Shown in pieces: positions 6,695 to 12,853 of a DNA stretch of 20,141 nt. Location: IMG/VR virus record IMGVR_UViG_3300017750_000167, positions 1-20,141 of that record, one strand, 5' to 3'. Position 1 is the stretch's first letter. Each line of letters opens with the position of its first letter. The position numbers and the translations under genes are program-made. Source of the stretch: a virus. The notes under the pieces were generated by a model, which saw only the letters and a program-made list of their open reading frames with translations, was not told where the DNA came from and ran no database searches.

Positions 6695-7086
6695 CACTTC
6701 TTTCCAAACATCTTGGTTGCACCACGCATACCTAGCGACGCTGCAACAATGAGGCCCAAGCTGTACTGATACCACTCCGGCATCGCTTGTAAAGCTGTGA
6801 AACCTTCTTGCACAATTTCTCTACCCCAGTCACCACAGAAGGCCAGTATGAGAGGTACCGAGAATAAAACTGTAATCCACTCATCTTTCCAAGAGTGCTT
6901 GCTTCCTTCAGCCATAGCCAAATCCCAGTCGATTTCGCCAGTAGCTTTCTTTTCCATAATGACAGCTTCAGCTTTAGCTTTTGCAACTTTAGCTCCTGTT
7001 TCTGCTTTTGTCTTTTCCACTTTACCTTCGAGCCACGTACTGGCTATAGAAGATATCGGCCCTATGAGTGCAGTTAGCATTTCCAT
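6694..7086 (-). CDS. Holin-like 3-TM protein (gene-transfer-agent holin type)
   Basis: This 130-residue protein has a hydrophobic N-terminal helix (3-18), a Lys/Ala/Glu-rich helix (20-58), then W-K-D-E-W followed by two membrane spans (about 70-84 and 106-122). The arrangement, including the charged Ala-rich helix and the W-K-D-E-W entry into the membrane, agrees with the three-segment holin family known from gene transfer agents and many alphaproteobacterial and marine phages. It would form inner-membrane lesions at the end of infection and release the lysozyme. It overlaps the preceding gene by 13 bases and couples to the next through TGATG. The family name is from memory of the pattern. 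Confidence 0.82.
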   Translation of the reverse strand: MEMLTALIGPISSIASTWLEGKVEKTKAETGAKVAKAKAEAVIMEKKATGEIDWDLAMAEGSKHSWKDEWITVLFSVPLILAFCGDWGREIVQEGFTALQAMPEWYQYSLGLIVAASLGMRGATKMFGKK

Positions 7087-7370
7087 CTCTTTCTTGCTTG
7101 GCGCAAACGACTATTGGGGTCTTTTGCAGCACCGGGAAACTTTTTCATCTGCCCTGCTGACCTAGCGCAGAAAGACTTACGACGTTTAGCAGCTTTACTT
7201 CCGGGCTTAACTTTACCCGTAACTGCTGTTTTTAACTTAGAACCGGGGTTCTTTTTCTTATATTCTTTAACGCCTTTTGCAGTCATACCTGCGCCAGACT
7301 TAGTAGGGCGATAGTTAGCACCCTTTCCTTTAGTTGTCTTTTTTATAGGTGTTTCTTTTTTACGAGGCAT
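7074..7370 (-). CDS. Basic phage protein with conserved KPGSKAAKRRKSFCAR block
   Basis: This 98-residue protein has about a third Lys and Arg. Residues 24-35 (S-G-A-G-M-T-A-K-G-V-K-E) and 51-98 (G-K-V-K-P-G-S-K-A-A-K-R-R-K-S-F-C-A-R, followed by a C-terminal R-L-R-Q-A-R-K-R-W-x-C) form a block I recognise from many cyanophage and other marine phage genomes. There it is an unnamed conserved family. Cys68 and the C-terminal Cys98 are the only cysteines. It begins inside the stop of the preceding gene (TAATG at 7370). The function is unknown, and the charge suggests contact with DNA or RNA. Confidence 0.85.
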   Translation of the reverse strand: MPRKKETPIKKTTKGKGANYRPTKSGAGMTAKGVKEYKKKNPGSKLKTAVTGKVKPGSKAAKRRKSFCARSAGQMKKFPGAAKDPNSRLRQARKRWKC

Positions 7371-7564
7371 TATAATGAACTTTCACACTTGTACTTAACA
7401 GACTCATATGGGGGTGGTATAATTGTCTGTGTAGAAAAGTACATTTCTACTACACGTTCTATACACTGTCCTTGTGTATCATAAGGTCCCCGAATGTCTT
7501 CTATTTCTAGACACTCTGTACTTCCTAGTAGTGGACTACATATAAAAAGTATTGCTTTGAACAT
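7370..7564 (-). CDS. Small Cys-containing protein with signal-like N-terminus
   Basis: This 64-residue protein starts with a short hydrophobic stretch (residues 2-14) like a weak export signal, followed by four cysteines in all (9, 18, 34, 60), the motif R-G-P-Y-D-T-x-x-x-C, and a Pro-rich P-P-P-Y segment. The pattern fits a small periplasmic or membrane-tethered protein with a disulfide. There is no lipobox, so it is not an obvious outer-membrane spanin. It is the first gene after a promoter at 7594-7622 and heads the lysis block, so an accessory role in lysis or superinfection is a guess. A moderate binding site (AGGGA) lies about ten bases before the ATG. Confidence 0.72.
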   Translation of the reverse strand: MFKAILFICSPLLGSTECLEIEDIRGPYDTQGQCIERVVEMYFSTQTIIPPPYESVKYKCESSL

Positions 7565-7593
7565 TGGGGGTATATCCCTGCAGAGGGTAGCTG

Positions 7594-7622
7594 CTTATAT
7601 CATAAAATTAAAAAGTCGTCAA
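7594..7622 (-). promoter_or_regulatory. Sigma-70-type promoter of the lysis block
   Basis: On the minus strand TTGACG (7617-7622) and TATAAG (7594-7599) are separated by exactly 17 bases of very A/T-rich sequence, and each box matches five of six consensus positions. Transcription would start near 7588, about 24 bases before the ATG at 7564. It occupies the 93-base gap between the head genes and the lysis genes, a sensible place for separate timing of lysis. Confidence 0.65.
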
Positions 7623-7645
7623 GGGGGAAAGTTACCCCTCCCCCT
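7622..7645 (-). terminator. G/C hairpin at the end of the head genes, weak terminator candidate
   Basis: AGGGGGA (minus-strand reading of 7639-7645) pairs with TCCCCCT (7622-7628) across a ten-base loop, 13 bases after the decoration protein stop. A T run follows only after an eight-base gap, so it is a poor textbook terminator. It may give partial termination. Its downstream arm abuts the -35 box of the next promoter, so a regulatory role is also possible. Confidence 0.4.
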
Positions 7646-7657
7646 CAATTAAGTTGT

Positions 7658-8071
7658 TTATGCGAATGGTGCGCCCACGCCGGGGTCACCCAAGTCACAC
7701 ATCACTGCAACACAACGGATTTTACCGTCGAATGTAGCAGTAACACCGATAATGTCGATGTTGTCTGCAGCAGTGTAGAGTTTAGCAGTTTGACCAAACT
7801 CTTGTGCAACAGCAGAACCGCTAACGTCAGTTACCCAAGTATCTGCGGCACCAGCGTCACCCATGTCAATTGTAGGTGAGCCTGTAGATGCAGCTTGGAA
7901 TACTTCGATACCAGCCATCAAAACCAGAGTGTTGTCTGGAATTTCAAAAACATTAACGATGTCTCCTGCAGCAAGATTAGTAGATGTAAAGTCGAGAACG
8001 ACTTCAACAGTCTGCATCTTCTTACCAAGAGGGATACCAGCTACGGCACCAGTTACGTTGTAAGTAGCCAT
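7658..8071 (-). CDS. Probable head decoration or minor capsid protein
   Basis: This 137-residue protein is beta-strand rich. It opens M-A-T-Y-N-V-T-G-A-V-A-G and carries V-V-L-D-F, L-A-A-G-D-I-V-N-V-F-E-I-P-D-N-T, an I-E-V-F-Q-A strand, an I-D-M-G-D-A-G turn and a C-terminal I-R-C-V-A-V-M-C-D. It follows the major capsid gene after 16 bases with its own GGGGAG binding site, the usual place for a decoration or cement protein. I recall similar proteins after capsid genes in marine phages. The assignment rests on position, size and fold pattern, with no specific motif. A hairpin and then the lysis promoter follow its stop. Confidence 0.8.
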   Translation of the reverse strand: MATYNVTGAVAGIPLGKKMQTVEVVLDFTSTNLAAGDIVNVFEIPDNTLVLMAGIEVFQAASTGSPTIDMGDAGAADTWVTDVSGSAVAQEFGQTAKLYTAADNIDIIGVTATFDGKIRCVAVMCDLGDPGVGAPFA

Positions 8072-8087
8072 TAGTTAATCTCCCCTA

Positions 8088-9062
8088 CTAATCTAAGCTA
8101 ACAACGCCGCGAACGATTGCTTCTGGGCGAAGGACTTTACGTCCAAACACATGAAGACCACGAACGATGTCGCTGAAAGTTTCAGTTGAACGGACAACTT
8201 CTGTTTTCGCAATGTGCGAAGCAGTAGCTGTTGCAGACATGTGACCACCGAGAATAACGTTCTCTGTGCCATCTGTTGCTAGACCAGTAATGGTTACTTG
8301 GTCAGTAGCACCGCTAGAAACGAGTGCAGTTGACTTGTAACACTGGAAACCAGCGATGTTGCCTAGTGACACCAGACCGTTACGCAGTGGAGAAGTCGCG
8401 TCGCCAGTTACCTGAACTTCTGCGAACTTTGCTCCTGCTGAGAACAGGTGCTTGTAGAAAGCTGGTGGTGCAACGAACCAACGGTTCTCTTCTGGAACAG
8501 ACTGGTCATCAAGTGACTGAGCCATTGCCAGCATAGTATTAACCGCTAGATTGCCGGGATTTGCGTTGCCGCCGATATCCAAAGCTGTACCGAGAGTACC
8601 GATGCTGCCAATCTGAGCCACAGAAGCACCTGATTCGCCAGTTAGACCAGCTTCAGTTGCCATGAGGTCAAGAACGTTAGCGTCGTACTTACGCTTCAGG
8701 GAGTATGCGCCTGAAGAAGTAGCCAATGCTTCGAAGTTGACGTGTGACTGACGCTCTTCGATGTCGTCAATCTTAAACGCAAATGCGTTTGCTTGGTCAA
8801 CAACCATAGTAATCTGGTCATCAGCGAGGTCTTGTGGGTTTACCACAGAACCGCGTGAGTATGAAGACACAGTGATTGTTGGTTCCTTAATGATACGTAC
8901 TGTATCACCGAAGTTTTCAATTTCGCCAGCGTAGTCGGTATTAGTAATATCTTCTGCAACCGAAGCACGACGGAAGAACTTGAGAACTTTTTGACTGAAA
9001 ATTTCAGGTGTGAAATTCCCAGACGGCAGGTTATTGTAACCTGATGCGCTATCAAAAGCCAT
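8088..9062 (-). CDS. Major capsid protein (HK97 fold)
   Basis: This 324-residue protein directly follows the scaffold gene and has the expected major-capsid features. A short N-terminal arm leads to the F-S-Q-K-V-L-K-F-F-R-R segment, an E-loop-like stretch with G-D-T-V-R-I and P-T-I-T-V-S-S-Y (around residues 52-70), the spine-helix region A-F-A-F-K-I-D-D-I-E-E-R (around 93), W-F-V-A-P-P-A-F-Y near 195, and a C-terminal A-D-domain-like V-V-R-S-T-E-T-F-S-D-I-V-R-G-L-H-V-F-G. A strong AAGGAAGGGA binding site precedes the ATG, in keeping with high expression. It would form the icosahedral shell around scaffold and portal. The fold is inferred from these patterns and from context. Confidence 0.9.
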   Translation of the reverse strand: MAFDSASGYNNLPSGNFTPEIFSQKVLKFFRRASVAEDITNTDYAGEIENFGDTVRIIKEPTITVSSYSRGSVVNPQDLADDQITMVVDQANAFAFKIDDIEERQSHVNFEALATSSGAYSLKRKYDANVLDLMATEAGLTGESGASVAQIGSIGTLGTALDIGGNANPGNLAVNTMLAMAQSLDDQSVPEENRWFVAPPAFYKHLFSAGAKFAEVQVTGDATSPLRNGLVSLGNIAGFQCYKSTALVSSGATDQVTITGLATDGTENVILGGHMSATATASHIAKTEVVRSTETFSDIVRGLHVFGRKVLRPEAIVRGVVSLD

Positions 9063-9085
9063 TAGTTCAATCCCTTCCTTGAGGA

Positions 9086-9985
9086 TTAAGAGTTGTAATC
9101 AATTCGCCCTTCTGCCCTTGCAGAGTCGATTTCGCCTTCCAGCTTTTCGAACTCCCAAGGTTTCATCTTGGCGATATGCGAAGCCTTGAAGATTTTCTTT
9201 CCCGCACTTGGGTCAGTAGCAACTTCTCTAGCAGGGGTCTTTGTTACAGCATCTGCTGCACTTTCCTGCCGCTTCGACTTCTTTGGTTTGTTAAGACCAG
9301 TATCGGCCTTATACAAGTCCACTACACGAGCCGCCCACCGTGAGTCAGTATTGTTTTTGTAAATACCGTCTGATAGTGTTTTTGGCTGCTCTTCGAGCCA
9401 GTTCAAGAACTCATCTGTAGTCTTGATTTCATCGAAGTCAGGATGCAATCTAAGCAGTTCTTCGTACGCTTTCTGCTTTTCTAACTGCTGTTCCCGTTCT
9501 TTGATGGTACCAATTTCTTCTCGGAGCTTTGACACCTGAGATTCTGTCTGCATAGACGAGACAGTTTGAACCACTTCAAATACGTCAGGGTAACGTTCCT
9601 TAAACTCTTCGAGTTCTTCTTGAGTTCTTGGTGGTGTTACACCCCTTGGCATTTCAACAGCACGGTCATTCATGGCTTTGCGAAGACTATCAATCTCCCC
9701 TTTAAACTCATTAACCTTGCTATCGTAGTGCTTCTTCAGGTCGTCATACCGTTTTTTGTAGTCGTGTTCCGAGTCCTTTGTTTCCTTTTGAGGAACGAAA
9801 CTATCGTCATTCTGAGTAGCCGCTTCTGCGGGGTCAGCTTCTTGGGTTTCTTCAGACGCTTCTAATTTCTCATCTTCGTCTTCGTAAACTTCGTCACGAT
9901 ATTTTCCACGATACAAGTTATTGGCGTTAGTTACTCCGAAGGAGTCATTTGGTTTGTTGGCTCTGTGGCCTTTTGCTTTTGCCAT
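9086..9985 (-). CDS. Capsid scaffolding protein
   Basis: This 299-residue, highly charged, mainly helical protein has an acidic segment at 30-60 (E-D-E-D-E, repeated Glu/Asp), coiled-coil helices at about 75-107 and 145-178, a basic linker near 232-240 (K-P-K-K-S-K-R) and a C-terminal helix with K-P-W-E-F-E-K-L-E-G-E-I. Charge, helicity, lack of cysteine and position directly before the capsid gene are characteristic of internal scaffolds, which guide shell assembly through a C-terminal coat-binding helix and then leave. There is no protease domain, so maturation proteolysis is not indicated. The start has GAGG six bases upstream. It is preceded by a 92-base structured gap. Confidence 0.87.
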   Translation of the reverse strand: MAKAKGHRANKPNDSFGVTNANNLYRGKYRDEVYEDEDEKLEASEETQEADPAEAATQNDDSFVPQKETKDSEHDYKKRYDDLKKHYDSKVNEFKGEIDSLRKAMNDRAVEMPRGVTPPRTQEELEEFKERYPDVFEVVQTVSSMQTESQVSKLREEIGTIKEREQQLEKQKAYEELLRLHPDFDEIKTTDEFLNWLEEQPKTLSDGIYKNNTDSRWAARVVDLYKADTGLNKPKKSKRQESAADAVTKTPAREVATDPSAGKKIFKASHIAKMKPWEFEKLEGEIDSARAEGRIDYNS

Positions 9986-10077
9986 TTTTTACCTCATAAT
10001 GCGGGGCTACTTGGCGTGTAGGTAGCCGCTTCGGTTATGTCAGGGCCGCTATGCGGGTAGCTGACTAATATGTAAAG
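9986..10077 (-). other. Structured 92-base gap between hydrolase and scaffold genes
   Basis: This is the largest gap inside the packaging and head block. It contains two inverted-repeat structures. One pairs GGCTAC (10005-10010) with GTAGCC (10022-10027). The other pairs GTCAG (10039-10043) with CTGAC (10061-10065) and encloses CCGC/GCGG with a three-base loop. No T run follows, so these are not standard terminators, and I found no convincing promoter. They may be an mRNA processing or stability element before the abundant scaffold and capsid messages. That role is inference. Confidence 0.5.
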
Positions 10078-12639
10078 CTATCGAACTTCGTAAAATTCGT
10101 GCTTTCCAAACTTGGTAGATAGCTGAAGGTCAGGGCTTTTTCTCATCCACTGACTTTGAGCTTTAGGTAAAGTGTAGTACAAGGTGTTAGGAGATACGAT
10201 AGGCTCTGCTTCCATTTCGCCACTCAACACATCGTTAGCTGCGGAGTAGGCTTTTGCAAGACCCCTATCTGCTTTACCCTGTTTAATATCTTTAAGTATT
10301 CTGTTAAAAGGTGTCTTATCCACTCCTGCAAACTCAAAGGCACCCCCTTTGGTTTGAGATAAAATCACGTCTTTTATAGTGTTTTGTTTTTTGAAGTTTC
10401 TGTAATTTGAGTTTGCGCGGTTGACAACGACCTGACCAATAGCTTTCATATCATCTACAGGGTCTCTGTTGGATACTGTTTCTGACATAATAAGAAGAGC
10501 CAAAGCATCTACGTCTGACAAATCGCTCATGAAGTCTTTAATGTTTGAACGAGTGCGTACTTTCGCACCAAATTGAGATGCAGCTTCCTTTAAACTTTTC
10601 GGAACATCCCCGTATTCGCTCATAGGAGCATCGTATTCTGCTTCTCCTACGTCACCCTCTAGCTCCCTACCTGCAGGTACAGGCTGCGCTTCTACGGGCT
10701 TTACAGGTACCGTAGCAAAGCCTTGCTGGGGTGTTTCTTCTTCGCTAGATGAAAAAGGGTTGATGCTGTCAATAAAACCAAGGAACCCACCTTCAGCCGC
10801 ACCTACGGCCTGCTGACCGTTCTCTTCGATGCGTTCTTTAACTTCCGGTTTACCGCGATTGTTTATCTTGGTAAGGCGGTCTTCACCGATGATTTTGACG
10901 AGATGAGGTGCAACCGTCACTTCTCCTCGTGATACGGCTACATCTATTAGTTTAGCACTGCGTTCTGGATTGTCAACTGTTATTCCGCGTCTAACTGCTT
11001 CTTTCTGCGCGTCTTTAAGCATTTTCATAATGTCAGACTCGCCTGCGAACTCAACAGCGGCTGCATTGATGATGAATGTACCTTCTTGCTTTTGAGTGTT
11101 TACGTTGTCTGCAACTGACTCTGCTTCGGATACTTGGCTAGGTGGCGCACCGATAAATCCAGATGGTGCCATGCCTGCTGCCATCTGTCCACCTACAGCC
11201 ATGCCGACTTGCCCACCATCAGCAAAGCCTCTAGCTCCTGCTGAAGCACCGCCGTAGTCTGCAGTGCCTCCTGTGGCTCCGGTTTGTCCGGTATCGCCAA
11301 AGTCGTAACCGCCGCCACTGTCGTCTCTTCCGTATTCTTGCTGTCGTCTTCTATTGATTTCATCTGTAGCACGTTTTTGTGCCGCTGCTCTATCTGCCGC
11401 TGCTTTATCTGCTGCTGCTTTATCTGCTGCTGCTTTATCTGCTGCTGCTTTATCTGCTGCTGCTTTATCAATTCTAGCTTTTTCTGCTGCCATAAGACCC
11501 GAAACAGTACCTCTACCGTTTCTGGCGTTCGCAAGAATACCTCTAACTGTTTCTACGTCTGATATGCCGTATTTTTCTCCCAAGGCTTTGGCGTCTGCTT
11601 CCATTCCAAAGGCTGCAGTTTGACCTGTAGCCGTCATGTACGTGCCGTTATCCTTATAATATCCACCCGTGCTTAACCTACCAGAAACATACCCAGCATC
11701 CGCCAAAGACGTACCAGTTTCCTTTTGCATGTTATATGAGGATGGGAGATATCCTTTATTAAGAGACTCTAAGGTTTTTACCTGAACGTGAGAAAGACCC
11801 CTCATGTTTCCAGTGTAAGACCCTGACCCCGGCGCACGAGTTATGCCGAACCCGCCGATAGCCATTGCAAACCCTGTGGCACTCGCGTCGGCTGCTGTAG
11901 CTGCTCTTATCTGTGCCATATCCTGATACTGTTTAGAATGAACCATATCCGCAACAAAGCCTAATGCTCCGCTCGGTCTAAACGACGCCTTTCCAAAAGC
12001 ATTTGTAGTGGTTGTGCCGTTTATAAAACCACCCGCTATACTTCCGGGGATACCACCCACAACACCCATAAGACTTCCTACGACCTTTTCTTTATTTTTT
12101 TCGGCGGTGGCCTTTAAACCTGTTTGTTGTAGGTCTTTAGCAGTTTGGTCTACTGCGCCGGGAATTTGTTGAACATTTTTTATACCCGAATCAAACAGCG
12201 CACCCGGTTTTATGTCTTTAAAGTCACCGCGAGTAAGTGGGTCAAACACTTCGCTAAACATCTCAACTCTGTCGTGCTGTCCCGGCTGTTGCTTTAAAAA
12301 GTCACCGTATGTATCGTACTTTTGTGTAAAGTTAAAATCCGCAGCATCTTCACCAAACTTAATATCTCCGCCTAAAGCACCTGAGTCTCCACCTAACGCA
12401 CCGAGTAAGTCTCGTTCTAAGTTGGCTTGTGAATCTTCGTTTCCGTCACTTGTATCTTTCGTAGATGAATCACCACCAATCTTAGGGGCCGTAACATCAA
12501 TACCTGTCTGCTCCTCTAGAGTGGGCATACCTAAAGTTTGACTAAAAAAGTCAACGTAAGAGGATTCATACTGCTTTCTTGTCAGCACTTCCTTTTCGTC
12601 TTCTTTTCTAGTCGTGCCTAGCTGTATTCTGTCAACCAT
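10078..12639 (-). CDS. Large virion-associated protein with C-terminal SleB-type cell wall hydrolase
   Basis: This 853-residue multidomain protein has a mostly disordered, Asp/Gly-rich N-terminal third. Gly/Ala-rich hydrophobic stretches around residues 185-205 (V-V-G-G-I-P-G-S-I-A-G-G) could interact with membrane. A charged AAADK repeat helix lies at 392-416. An F-A-D-G-G-Q and E-G-T-F-I-I-N-A-A-A-V-E-F module common in marine phage proteins follows, and a hydrolase domain occupies about 705-853. The last has the SleB/CwlJ-like pattern: Glu720 in L-I-M-S-E-T, then I-G-Q-V-V-V-N-R-A, and a C-terminal H-E-F-Y. Such domains act on peptidoglycan. With its place between portal and scaffold, the likely role is an ejected or internal virion protein that opens the wall during DNA entry, distinct from the lysozyme. 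It overlaps the preceding small gene by eight bases. Confidence 0.82.
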   Translation of the reverse strand: MVDRIQLGTTRKEDEKEVLTRKQYESSYVDFFSQTLGMPTLEEQTGIDVTAPKIGGDSSTKDTSDGNEDSQANLERDLLGALGGDSGALGGDIKFGEDAADFNFTQKYDTYGDFLKQQPGQHDRVEMFSEVFDPLTRGDFKDIKPGALFDSGIKNVQQIPGAVDQTAKDLQQTGLKATAEKNKEKVVGSLMGVVGGIPGSIAGGFINGTTTTNAFGKASFRPSGALGFVADMVHSKQYQDMAQIRAATAADASATGFAMAIGGFGITRAPGSGSYTGNMRGLSHVQVKTLESLNKGYLPSSYNMQKETGTSLADAGYVSGRLSTGGYYKDNGTYMTATGQTAAFGMEADAKALGEKYGISDVETVRGILANARNGRGTVSGLMAAEKARIDKAAADKAAADKAAADKAAADKAAADRAAAQKRATDEINRRRQQEYGRDDSGGGYDFGDTGQTGATGGTADYGGASAGARGFADGGQVGMAVGGQMAAGMAPSGFIGAPPSQVSEAESVADNVNTQKQEGTFIINAAAVEFAGESDIMKMLKDAQKEAVRRGITVDNPERSAKLIDVAVSRGEVTVAPHLVKIIGEDRLTKINNRGKPEVKERIEENGQQAVGAAEGGFLGFIDSINPFSSSEEETPQQGFATVPVKPVEAQPVPAGRELEGDVGEAEYDAPMSEYGDVPKSLKEAASQFGAKVRTRSNIKDFMSDLSDVDALALLIMSETVSNRDPVDDMKAIGQVVVNRANSNYRNFKKQNTIKDVILSQTKGGAFEFAGVDKTPFNRILKDIKQGKADRGLAKAYSAANDVLSGEMEAEPIVSPNTLYYTLPKAQSQWMRKSPDLQLSTKFGKHEFYEVR
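11391..11465 (-). repeat. Five tandem 15-base repeats encoding AAADK
   Basis: Five consecutive copies of the plus-strand unit tatctgctgctgctt (the first with one variant base) keep the reading frame and encode repeated Ala-Ala-Ala-Asp-Lys, giving an uninterrupted charged helix at residues 392-416 of the hydrolase-bearing protein. Degenerate flanking copies extend it on both sides. The near identity suggests recent slippage, and copy number may vary between relatives. Confidence 0.9.
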
Positions 12640-12853
12640 TCTTGATTACCGCCTCGTGGTTACTCTTGAGTTTGAGGAGTGTTTCCAGTAAAGCCAGCTT
12701 CCCCTGCGCCCGGAGCAGTTCCGACTCCGATTGTGCCGTCACCACGCCCTGAATCGTCAGTTCCCGGAGGTCCTGCAGGTACTCCTTCAGGGCTTCCCAT
12801 TCCTTGCCCTGCACCAGCGGGGCCAGCGTCTGCGCTTGCTTCTTGTTGAGCAT
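12632..12853 (-). CDS. Small helical protein overprinted on the portal 3' end
   Basis: This 73-residue protein has a well-formed amphipathic helical sequence: L-A-P-L-V-Q-G-K-E-W-E-A-L, then Y-L-Q-D-L-R-E-L and L-R-A-Q-G-K-L-A-L-L-E-T-L-L-K-L-K. It is encoded in a different frame from the portal, overlapping its last 194 bases. The Q-G-x-E-W-E-A-L and A-Q-G-K/R pattern is one I recall from small genes placed after portal genes in other phages, so it is probably real. A purine-rich AAGGG lies about ten bases before the ATG, and the stop overlaps the next start by eight bases. The function is unknown. Its place suggests a head assembly or portal-associated helper. Confidence 0.78.
   Translation of the reverse strand: MLNKKQAQTLAPLVQGKEWEALKEYLQDLRELTIQGVVTAQSESELLRAQGKLALLETLLKLKSNHEAVIKNG

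Noticed and set aside
6695-6775. N-terminal extension of the small two-span membrane protein
   Set aside because: The extra 27 residues shadow the end of the holin-like gene. The ATG at 6694 overlaps its stop (TGATG) and has a purine-rich binding site.
11391-11465. CRISPR-like tandem array
   Set aside because: The units are 15 bases with no spacers and they keep a reading frame, so this is a coding microsatellite.
11193-11534. Minus-strand frame encoding repeated IKQQQ
   Set aside because: It is the shifted-frame reading of the AAADK tandem repeat in the hydrolase-bearing gene and has no ribosome binding site of note.
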